64,000 nucleotides of DNA from assembly GCA_015350385.1 (NCBI GenBank), contig WNKI01000004.1, forward strand, positions 2,705,187 through 2,769,186, written 5' to 3'. A program made the position numbers and the translations under genes. The notes under the pieces are model-generated. The model was not told the DNA's origin, did no database searches, and was given only the letters and a program-made list of their open reading frames with translations. Source of the stretch: Aculops lycopersici (Eukaryota; Arthropoda; Arachnida; Trombidiformes; Eriophyidae). Below, in pieces: positions 43,125 to 52,003 of the stretch. Position 1 is the stretch's first letter, and each line of letters opens with the position of its first letter.

Positions 43125-44909
43125 GAGGGTGACATTTGTTGTTTCTCGCACCAAAACAAATGAAGTTGAATTCCAGTGTCGAGGAGCCGCTCGAGATAAC
43201 CTGTTTAGTGGGATGAGTAGCAATCTGGGCAAATTTGACAACAACTGTGTCGCGCCGACCACGTGAAATTAACGTCGACATTACGGATTTAGTCTCGGTT
43301 TCGAGCTTGAGATTTCTCGAGAAAGTAAATACCAGTAGCTAAACATCAACACAATTTTCAATGAACTCATTTACGACTTTGATCTTGAAAATTGAACGAG
43401 AGTATATGAACAGCGAGCTAACTCTCAATTTGTCTCCACTGAGTGAGCTAACCACTTGTTGAATTGAGCAGCGCTTGTAGTTTATTAGCTAGCTAGCTCG
43501 CTCGTTTTCTTTGCTCACTCACTCTCTCACTAGCTTGCTCTCGTTTATATTCACCCATAGATACATTTCCCAAAGCCAATAAATCACTGTCATCGAACAA
43601 CTCGCTTGGATTTGGTCGTAGCTTGCAATTAAACATCTCGATGAGCAACCATTGAAAAGTTGACGACGACATTTGCAAAGTAGTAGATTGCTTTCAATCT
43701 GCAATCCCGTTGCGAGCCGCCCCAGCTTCTCGCACGGCTGCCTAACGATGATCAATCAACAGGCTTCCATTTTTCCTGCCGACAAACCACTAAACACCCA
43801 TAGACACAAAAGTCGACGATATATGCTACTGCCAGCACCGCCAGTGTCACAACCACAACCACAACCACCACCACAGATCTGCCACCAAGACTAGCAGAGA
43901 TTATTGGCGAAGATTCTCGTGGTCGACGTTGTGGTCTTGTTCTTACTCTAATCATCTAGATAGAGGCATAGTTGGTTAGCCAATCGGAAGACACGAGCCC
44001 AGAGGTTTGTAAACAAGACGAGCGAACCTAAAACGGAAGCCCAGATGAGGCGCTCGTATCATTCCATTTGGGTCCATAGCAACACCAGACAATTACAAGT
44101 GGTTGTTTGCATTGATGTTGTTGTTGTTGTTGTTTTTGTTACCACTATTGCAGCGAGGTTAGTGTCCCACGATGGGGTGGTGCTTTGGTTTGGTCGACCA
44201 CTATTTTTCCCCCACTAGGCCAAGACCATTGATCTTGTTGTGGTCTTCCGAGAGGGAGACCAGAAATTTTGAAAAAAGACCACCACAGGACCAAAAGGAG
44301 ACGAGAAACTGTGTATGAACGCAATCGCACACATGCGTTCGTACACCACACTCTCTATAGAGTCCATGGATTCTGGCGGTTATACGAAGAAAAATTCCCC
44401 GTAAGCGACCAAGTCTTTCTATTTTTTGCTTGGTCTCGCGCATGGTCGCTTGGTCGGGGGGGGGGGGGGAGGAAAAAGGCCGAAATTGCTAACCCTAAGG
44501 ACAAAACGCCACCAACTTGGTCTAGACCAAGACCAAACCACAGGGCCAAACGACCAACGACCACCATCCCTAGCCACATCGTTACGGGCGGCGGCGGCGC
44601 CAGGTGTGCGGCAATCGCTGGAGAGCGGCCCTGCGTCTGGGGCGTATTTATTTCGCTGAGAATCCCATTGGATTGCGTGTTCCCACTTGCAGCGTCCAAC
44701 GCAAAGAAGCCAACACACATTGCAGCCACACGGGCGTGTGTGTAAAGCGAAACTGCTCTTTACGAACAAATGTATTGTATTTGTATCCCGCGCCATTCTG
44801 TGCAATCATTTCAAAATAAATAAAGAACACTTATGCTCTAGCAACTAACGAGTTAACATCTAATAGCCAGGTACTTCTCTATTCGATTTACCCCATCAAC
44901 ATTATTACA
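43125..44909. other. Intergenic with GGTC/GACC-rich patch and G14 run
   Basis: No gene supported. At about 44170-44560 the DNA is unusually rich in TTGGTC/GACCAA words, with related inverted stretches near its ends and the palindrome CTTGGTCTAGACCAAG at 44516-44531. AATAAATAAA occurs at 44815-44824, upstream of SNX5/6. Confidence 0.5.
44456..44469. repeat. Poly-G run (14 G)
   Basis: Uninterrupted guanine homopolymer on the + strand inside the GGTC-rich patch. Length may be a sequencing estimate. Confidence 0.7.
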
Positions 44910-46079
44910 ATGTCAGCCTCAGAATCATCCTCCTCGTCGCCGGATAACCCGGGCTCGCCGGCGGCCCAAGCGAATAGGGAGCCCAAGTTTTTAGTTGAAT
45001 CGGTGGAGCCAAGCAATAGGGATAATGAGCAGGATAAGTTTGTTATTTGTTCAGTTAGATTTGCAGATAGAAGTCAAAAGTATAAAGTCCTACGGTCATT
45101 CCATGACTTTCAATTCTTGGAACAACAATTGTTTCACTCTGGCCAAACGCTCTACGGTTACATATTGCCACCATTCCCTCAGCAACTAAACAAGGACATG
45201 AAGAGTCAACCGGAGACCACGAGCCAGGGAAAAATGTTGCCAGGTTATGGGCGATTTGTTAGCGACGAGTATCAGCTATTTCATTGGTTGCGTCACGTAT
45301 TAGAGCATCCCGTTTTCGGGCACAGCGGTTTGGTGGAACCCTTTTTAACTGAGAAAAATTTACCCCCGCCAGGTAAGATAACAAAACCAATTGGTATTAT
45401 TAAGTCCATTCAGGATACAATTGATTCAAGGAAATACGCACACAAGGATTGCGATACCTTCTTTCAAAACGAACGCGACTGGTCCATCAAGGTGCACGAG
45501 TTGATGCAACTGTCCGCGGATGCCTTCAATTCTACCATAAATGCCCGTCATAGTTTAAGCCAGGTGCTGGCTCACCTGTCGGCCGCGCTGAGTGTTCCCG
45601 TTGGCGATAACCAGGGTCTCAACAAGGTAGCCTCGCAAACAAATTTAGCTTTCTCAAAGGTCCTCGACGGGTACAGGGAATACGTCGAGGCCGAGACCAT
45701 AGCTGGTGCCTCAACGCTGGGCGCTACGCTATTGCTTTGGAGTAGGTTTGTGGAATCGGAGAAGGAGATGCTAAAGCAGCGAACCTGTTTGCTCGTCGAC
45801 TATGAGTCGGCAAATAGAAACTACGATAGGGCGAGATACCAACGGAGGCCGGATATCGAGGAGGCCAAGCATCAGGCCGAGCGAGCCTTCGAGCAATGCT
45901 CGGATATTGCGCGTAGTGAAATCAAACGCTTCCAGGCGACTAGAGTGAGAGATTTGTCCAGATCAATTCAGGAATACAAGCAAAGCCAGCTAGTCATGGC
46001 CAGGGAACATCACGCAAAATTAAGCGAGCTTTACCAACAAGTTGCCGAGGAGCTCAAGACAGTCCAGCTGCCGGCTTGA
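44910..46079 (+). CDS. SNX6-like: Sorting nexin 5/6-type PX-BAR protein
   Basis: The 389-residue single-exon product has a PX domain (about residues 25-155: SVRFADRSQKYKVLRSFHDF through FVSDEYQLFHWLRHVLEHPV). A BAR domain follows (about 180-385), with the SNX5/6 landmarks KDCDTFFQNERDW and LVDYESANRNYDRARYQ. Length is close to SNX5/6 (about 404-406). SNX5/6 pair with SNX1/2 in the ESCPE-1 coat on endosomes, forming membrane tubules for retrieval of cargo to the Golgi and plasma membrane. The Ser-rich N-terminus (MSASESSSSSPDNPGSPAA) is disordered. The ATG at 44910 is the first in frame. No intron. Confidence 0.93.
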   Translation: MSASESSSSSPDNPGSPAAQANREPKFLVESVEPSNRDNEQDKFVICSVRFADRSQKYKVLRSFHDFQFLEQQLFHSGQTLYGYILPPFPQQLNKDMKSQPETTSQGKMLPGYGRFVSDEYQLFHWLRHVLEHPVFGHSGLVEPFLTEKNLPPPGKITKPIGIIKSIQDTIDSRKYAHKDCDTFFQNERDWSIKVHELMQLSADAFNSTINARHSLSQVLAHLSAALSVPVGDNQGLNKVASQTNLAFSKVLDGYREYVEAETIAGASTLGATLLLWSRFVESEKEMLKQRTCLLVDYESANRNYDRARYQRRPDIEEAKHQAERAFEQCSDIARSEIKRFQATRVRDLSRSIQEYKQSQLVMAREHHAKLSELYQQVAEELKTVQLPA

Positions 46080-47221
46080 GTTGGTTATATTTGGTTGCTG
46101 TCTCTATTGTCATTGGAATTTAGACACACTAATGTAATGTGATGTAATGTAATTCACCCACTACACTTCTGCACTAAAACTATTACCAAAGTTTTCACTC
46201 TCCTCGCCGACAACATCCCTATTGTTGTTGCTGTTATATACTTTGAATTTTCCAGCATATTAAACCAACTCATACATATCTCATGCAACGACCTGAGTTT
46301 CATTTGCGTGATTTTGGTTCAAGCTCGAATTATAAAACGTCGCGCGCGCGGATGCAAAGTAGGATGCCGGAAATGCGCACTGGCTTTACCTGGACGCGTG
46401 TTGTAATCTGGGCGTTGGCTCGATAAAGGTAGAGTGGAGTAACATTAACATTGCGACGTAGAAAATGATGTAATATATTCATGTTGCTCCCTTAGCTTGA
46501 CTCTCCCTCTATTTATCGCGCACCGGACAATAGTCTTGATCTCGCGAAACTGCACAAACAGCAACCTCTAACTCGGTGATCGTGGGCGCTTTTGCTCTTT
46601 TGACGACTATACAACCACGACCACCGCGATTATGATGACGCAATGATGGAGCTAGCAAAAAACTGGCCAATATAATCGGCGAGCAATTGGTCTTTTCTCC
46701 CACCCGGCTGGTCAGTTGGTCATTGTACGCTATATGTTGCTCGGTTTGGTTATTGCTCTGCTTTCAGGTGACTCTTTTTCGTCGGCGTTGGGGTCTTTGT
46801 CGATTACCATGCTAGCGTTGGTTCGAGGGCTGCAAATTCTAGAATAAACGAGGCCTGTGCAATGAACCGACCTCAATGCTGACGGTCGGTTGGTTGATGA
46901 TGACGGAATATCTGATTTCGTCGCCCGATTTGCACCGCCACCAGATTTGTCCTGCTTTCTCAAATCGCTCGTTCGGTGAGAAGATAAACATGGTCCATTC
47001 TTATTCAGTTCATTTGTATAAAAGCAACTGAACAGTTTAAGTTAAGTTAAAGTGTCGCTTGGTCTGGTGTTGGCGACGGTGATTAATGAGGCCCAAGATG
47101 CAAGTTTACAGAGAAGCAGGAAAACTTTTTGAAGATGATTTGAAAGAAGAATCAGAAGTTGGAATAGGAAGTTAGTAGGGAGTTTCAGGAGACAACTGTT
47201 ACACAATAGTGACTCGATAAG
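46080..47221. other. Intergenic, SNX 3' flank and TMC promoter
   Basis: No gene supported. No canonical AATAAA was seen for SNX in the first 300 bases. A TATA box for TMC is at 47017. Confidence 0.5.
47017..47024 (+). promoter_or_regulatory. TATA box TATAAAAG
   Basis: TATAAAAG 205 bases before the TMC ATG. The start site would be near 47047, with no clear initiator. Confidence 0.4.
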
Positions 47222-50200
47222 ATGAGTCAAGAGGCGCAAACCGACCAGACTGAGGCCGCTTCCGGTGGGCCGGCAAATGGGCGGGCCCGTAAGCGTGGAA
47301 CTAACCAGCCGGCAGATATGGGATTGAGTCGGGCGCCTAGCGGCGAGAATCAGGAAATTTTTGTGCTCCCAAGACAAAAGTCTCGTTCTCGCGATCGTCG
47401 AGAGTCGCGCATGTTTCTGGTTGATGGTCAGATTTGCTGGTCCGATGAGCCGCAAATGAGTGGCTCAAGTTATGCAGGCAAACGGAACTCTAGTGTTGGC
47501 CTCATGTTTGGTAGCTCCATGGACCTGAGCGGCATTGGCCAGTCAATCGATTCCTCAGGTGGCGGCGGAAGTGGAAGCGAAGAGGCCATATCCTATCGCA
47601 TTAAGTGGTGCCGCGAGAATATTTTGCAACTAAAGCGACAAACTTGGCCCATGGAGAAGAAGCTGCAAGTTTTGAAGGCAAGTAAGATGTTTATTAAGCA
47701 ACATCAGGGTGAATTGAAGCAAAGCAAGCAGGCCAAGGATGTTATAGCCTCGACTAGCGCCATTTTTGAACGCTACTGGCGCCACTTTAAGCGCGAGTTT
47801 GCCAATTTCCTTGTGATAATCACACCGTGGGAGATGCGAATCAAAAAGATTGAATCGCATTTTGGCTCGGTGGTTGCCTCGTATTTCACCTTCCTAAGGT
47901 GGATCTTTTGGTTGAACTTAGCCAATAGTTTAGTTATGGTCTCGTTTGTTATGGTTCCTGAGTTGATTGAGAATATCCCCGACCCGACGGGCATGCGGAA
48001 GGGCGAATTGGGCATGTTGCAACCACCCGGGGCGCAGCCTCCAGAATTTAACCCCAAATTGGGAGAAATGTGGGAGTTTGAGGGATTCCTCAAGTTTTCG
48101 CCAATTTTTTATGGATATTATAGTAACAAGGAAATTAGTCGAAGCGGATTTTGGCGGAACCCTCTGGCCTTTCTAATGTCGGCCATGTTCACCTATCTCC
48201 TCTGCTTCTTTTGCATCTCGCGTAAGTTGTCCCAAAATACCAAGTTGTCGCGAATAGGAAGCAAGGACGATGAGTATACCTTCTGCTGGACCGTCTTTGT
48301 GGGATGGGATTTCATGATTGGAAACAGTGAGACGGCCTACAACAAGACCTCATCGTTGGTGATGAATTTGAAGGAGGGCATTTTGGAGGAAAAAGAGCAG
48401 GAGAAGGCTAGAAATTGGAGATTAATTTTGAGAAGAGTCTTTGCAAACGTGCTGACTTTAATGCTCATTATTGCTAGTGCCTATGTTGTCACCCTGGCCG
48501 TCCAAAGATCTGAGAATTTACCTGAAGATGCAAGTTTGTTGCAAAAGAACGAGCTCCAGTTAGTGATGTCAGGTATCCAATTTATGTTTCCTCCTTTATT
48601 TGATGTCATAGGTATAATTGAGAAGTATCATCCGAGGAAAGCGTTGAGTTGGCAACTTGGACGCATTCTATTCTTGGACTTTCTCAACTTTTACACCTTA
48701 ATGTTTTCGCTCTTTGGAACAGTGGACCAAATGGGCATGCAACTAAACGAAGTGTCGGGAAATATAACTTTATTGAGAAAGAATGCAACTTATTATAGAA
48801 ATCTATTCACCACTACAACCACCACCACCACCACCACTACAACCACAACCACCACTACAACCACAACCACCACTACAACCACATTAGCTCCACTAATTAA
48901 TGAGTTATCAACCTTATTGACAGCGGACAATTCGACGACAACGACCGGAAATGCAAGCTTGCTCGCTGGCGACGTCAACTCGACTAGCTTGAGTTCATTG
49001 AACAACAATGACTCAGGTGTCCGGGTGAATGCTAGCACCTTGCTCACAACGGTCTTGTTGGCAAGCAGCACCATGATGCCTTCAACAAATTCAGCTGATG
49101 GTTTGAGCAGCGATATTTCTACTATTCAAATCAGCAACTCAATCAATTATTTACCGACGACACCTGTTAGTACAAGTGGCACCTCCACTACAACCCCTGA
49201 ACCTTTGTTCTCCTCAACGCAAGTTTCATTGCAATCTACATTTATTGACAAAACAATTACAGCGACAATCACTACAGAACCTCCAACTACATCAACCAAA
49301 AGGAGCGAGGACGACGACTACCTGGACCTGGGCGAAGTTTTGAAGGTTGCCTCTCCCTCTGGAGGACGCCGGAAGAGAGGTGTAGATGGCAACAATGGAG
49401 CGGCGAGATCGGCGCAGTTGTCCAAAAAGAAGCGCACAAAATTTAGGAGTCAGGTTAGAAATGACAACAATAAAATAAACAAGAGAGCACAGGATGTTGC
49501 TTCGGATATATCACCCGACGAGGATGTTATTAGTATAACTGAGGCACAATCAGATGTGATATCACGTAGAGCAGAACCGCAACAACAACGTCAGCAGCAG
49601 CAGCAGCAGAACAACAGGCAACAGGTGTATCGGCCGGGTGGCGCCTTCTTGTCACCTATTCAAGATCCCTACGGGAAACTCGGCCGCCACTGGTCGCCAC
49701 CCTCTGTGGCCCCGTTGTCCAAGTATCCAAATAGTGCGAGCAATGAGGACGAAGAGGAGGAGCCACTTGAGGGTAGATTAGAACCAGGGCCTCGAACTAC
49801 CACCCGAAAGCCGGTGGGCAATCGATTTCATGGGGGCGTGGCGAGACCAATACCAGGCACAACGAGAACGAGACAGAGAGGGGGCCGCGTACAATTGGCT
49901 AGTACAAACTCGCCCCAATCTCTGAACGACGACACAAACGACGACTTGGAGGATCCGCCGCTAGTTTTGGGTCCCGGAAACATGCAACCGTCTGTTGTAG
50001 TGGATCCATTTGCTTCACCGGCAACAGGTGTTGGCCGACCTCAAGGACAAGATGCAAGTAGATCATCGCCGTCTTCTTCATCGAGAGAAAGTGAGGGCAA
50101 CTTCCAGGAGCCAACCACGAGTTTTGATGGCGGAAGTTCTGTTCTCGACCAAACTCCTTCCGGTTCATCGGGCGGAACGACGCCAATGTCAATGTCATCC

Positions 50201-51553
50201 ATAGACGGGTCCCAACTATCCTCGTCGACAACCTCCTTAGACTCAAGCCAAACCTCTAAACAAGATCAACCCCAAGGCAAGTCGAGTCTGGCGCCAGCTC
50301 AAACAGGAGGCGATGGTGGCCCGTCGTCGTCATCAAATTTTGAGGACGCAAATTTTGCTCAAACTTTCACCCAGTCAAGTTGCACTCCATTCGCCGAGTC
50401 AGCCACCGAACCTGGTTTCATGATTGAACCAGGAAACGGGTCGAGTCCAGTGTCTAAGTTGACCAAGTCAGCGGGATTTAATGCGAGCGAAGTCAACTAT
50501 CAGGATTGCATCCACATACCCGAGTTCAAGGCGCCCGAGATTTTGGGCTTGAATGATACGCTAAAGGACAAGCTCAAATCGTTGTGCTGGGAGACAATGT
50601 TTGGCCAGGAGATGGTTAAGATTGTGGTGATGGACTTGGTGATGACTGTTGTTTCGGCCGTATCGTTTGAGTTTATGCGAGCTTGTTTTGTGCGCTACTG
50701 CAATCGCTTCTTCTTTTGGGATTTGGAGCGCGGGTTTCCCGGTTACCAGGATTTTAAAATTGCAGAAAACGTCCTACATCTGGTCAACAATCAATCAACC
50801 GTTTGGATGGGAATGTTCTTTGCACCTGGACTGCCGGCACTGAACACTGTTAAGCTGGCTATTCTAATGTATGTTAGATCTTGGGCAGTTCTCACCTGCA
50901 ACATACCCCATGAAACTGTCTTCAAGGTTAGCAAGTCGAATAACTTCTACTATTGGATTCTACTAATCAACTTGCTCATTTGTATCTTGCCTGTCGCCTA
51001 CGCTGTCACCTGGATCCGGCCATCGTGGCACTGTGGCCCGTTTGGAGGCGAGTGTCGGATGTATCTCGTGATGACCAAGTTGATTAGACAACTCCTGCCG
51101 CCAGAGGCAAACAATGTCTTCAAATACCTGACTTCACCTGGCGCCGTTATTCCCATTCTGATTGCCCTAATATTGATCATCTACTATCTAGCTTCAACTG
51201 TGAGCTCAAGTAAGGAGGCAAACAAGGAGCTTAAAGCGCAGCTAAAGAAGGACAAGGAGCAAGAGGCAGCGGTGCCCGAGATCACAAACACCACAGTGAC
51301 CGACACAACTTCTAATGCGGGAGCGCCAAGTGCTGGTCCAATTGCAGGTGTGCTTCCTGCGGCGCCCATCGGCTCAATGCCCTTGGCGGCGACTCTGCCA
51401 CCTGTGAAAACGGATGGCAACTCGCTTGTTCCTTCATTAGCGACAGCAGCAGCATCATCGGTTGCCTCACCATCGACATTGTCACCGCAAGCTCCGATGG
51501 AAAGACAGGAGAGCCGACCGAAGTCCTCGTTGCTGATGCCGCCGGCACTGTGA
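47222..51553 (+). CDS. Tmc: Transmembrane channel-like (TMC) protein with long Thr-rich, mucin-like insert
   Basis: This 1,443-residue protein is encoded in one exon. The N-terminal half holds five hydrophobic segments at about residues 218-245, 316-335, 401-427, 450-468 and 474-499. The C-terminal half opens with the TMC-domain hallmark CWETMFGQEMVKIVVMDLVM (about 1121-1140) and further membrane segments (WILLINLLICILPVAYAVTW; VIPILIALILIIYYLAS), then a disordered tail. TMC proteins are mechanotransduction-related or modulatory channels in sensory cells. Between the halves is an insert of about 550 residues. It starts with roughly 30 consecutive Thr (528-557) and has many N-x-S/T sequons, a furin-like RRKRG near residue 719, a poly-Gln patch and Ser/Pro-rich sequence. 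Drosophila TMC also has a large insert, but sequence similarity was not assessed. The start at 47222 has stops upstream. Confidence 0.93.
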   Translation: MSQEAQTDQTEAASGGPANGRARKRGTNQPADMGLSRAPSGENQEIFVLPRQKSRSRDRRESRMFLVDGQICWSDEPQMSGSSYAGKRNSSVGLMFGSSMDLSGIGQSIDSSGGGGSGSEEAISYRIKWCRENILQLKRQTWPMEKKLQVLKASKMFIKQHQGELKQSKQAKDVIASTSAIFERYWRHFKREFANFLVIITPWEMRIKKIESHFGSVVASYFTFLRWIFWLNLANSLVMVSFVMVPELIENIPDPTGMRKGELGMLQPPGAQPPEFNPKLGEMWEFEGFLKFSPIFYGYYSNKEISRSGFWRNPLAFLMSAMFTYLLCFFCISRKLSQNTKLSRIGSKDDEYTFCWTVFVGWDFMIGNSETAYNKTSSLVMNLKEGILEEKEQEKARNWRLILRRVFANVLTLMLIIASAYVVTLAVQRSENLPEDASLLQKNELQLVMSGIQFMFPPLFDVIGIIEKYHPRKALSWQLGRILFLDFLNFYTLMFSLFGTVDQMGMQLNEVSGNITLLRKNATYYRNLFTTTTTTTTTTTTTTTTTTTTTTTTTLAPLINELSTLLTADNSTTTTGNASLLAGDVNSTSLSSLNNNDSGVRVNASTLLTTVLLASSTMMPSTNSADGLSSDISTIQISNSINYLPTTPVSTSGTSTTTPEPLFSSTQVSLQSTFIDKTITATITTEPPTTSTKRSEDDDYLDLGEVLKVASPSGGRRKRGVDGNNGAARSAQLSKKKRTKFRSQVRNDNNKINKRAQDVASDISPDEDVISITEAQSDVISRRAEPQQQRQQQQQQNNRQQVYRPGGAFLSPIQDPYGKLGRHWSPPSVAPLSKYPNSASNEDEEEEPLEGRLEPGPRTTTRKPVGNRFHGGVARPIPGTTRTRQRGGRVQLASTNSPQSLNDDTNDDLEDPPLVLGPGNMQPSVVVDPFASPATGVGRPQGQDASRSSPSSSSRESEGNFQEPTTSFDGGSSVLDQTPSGSSGGTTPMSMSSIDGSQLSSSTTSLDSSQTSKQDQPQGKSSLAPAQTGGDGGPSSSSNFEDANFAQTFTQSSCTPFAESATEPGFMIEPGNGSSPVSKLTKSAGFNASEVNYQDCIHIPEFKAPEILGLNDTLKDKLKSLCWETMFGQEMVKIVVMDLVMTVVSAVSFEFMRACFVRYCNRFFFWDLERGFPGYQDFKIAENVLHLVNNQSTVWMGMFFAPGLPALNTVKLAILMYVRSWAVLTCNIPHETVFKVSKSNNFYYWILLINLLICILPVAYAVTWIRPSWHCGPFGGECRMYLVMTKLIRQLLPPEANNVFKYLTSPGAVIPILIALILIIYYLASTVSSSKEANKELKAQLKKDKEQEAAVPEITNTTVTDTTSNAGAPSAGPIAGVLPAAPIGSMPLAATLPPVKTDGNSLVPSLATAAASSVASPSTLSPQAPMERQESRPKSSLLMPPAL
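48810..48882. repeat. ACC/ACA trinucleotide repeat coding poly-Thr
   Basis: Interrupted ACC/ACA/ACT array within the TMC coding sequence. Mixed synonymous codons suggest the Thr run is maintained rather than a fresh slippage product. Confidence 0.85.
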
Positions 51554-51964
51554 GTTTTGAATCAACATCACACCACCTTGTGGCACCTAGCGACCTCTGT
51601 TATCGCATTCACCAAGCGCACTAATCCATGTTGTTGTCTAGCACGCCAATTGCCGTCAAGTAGGTGTATTAGCTTGTAATCGGAGCCGCACTAATTTCTC
51701 CTGCAACTCGATTAAAATCACGATTTCGGCCTTAAATTTCTGAGTTAGAGGGGGAGAGAAATCAAATTCTTACATCGAAGTAACTCACAACCATGCGAGT
51801 GAGCTTTGTTCCATGGAACTCGGCTCATTATCAGTATGAGCTGGGCCGGCAACTAGCCGGTGGGTCACGGAGTTTATTGCTCCAGTTATTGCAGGACTGG
51901 TCTCCTTAATTTGCCACTTAAACTCTAGTTATTATTATTACTATTATTATTTCTATTACTTTTA

Positions 51965-52003
51965 TGATCCTCATGGTGATGGTGATCATCACCATGAGGA
52001 TCA
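51965..52003. other. Perfect 17-bp inverted repeat, 5-base loop
   Basis: TGATCCTCATGGTGATG is followed by GTGAT and then the exact complement CATCACCATGAGGATCA. It lies 412 bases past the TMC stop, so it could be in its 3' UTR. Confidence 0.85.

Noticed and set aside
46810..46840. GGTTCGAGGGC, resembling a tRNA B box
   Set aside because: No matching A box, acceptor stem or cloverleaf around it; no tRNA gene could be supported anywhere in the window.
48793..49074. Minus-strand poly-Val frame
   Set aside because: Reverse complement of the Thr-repeat in the TMC gene.
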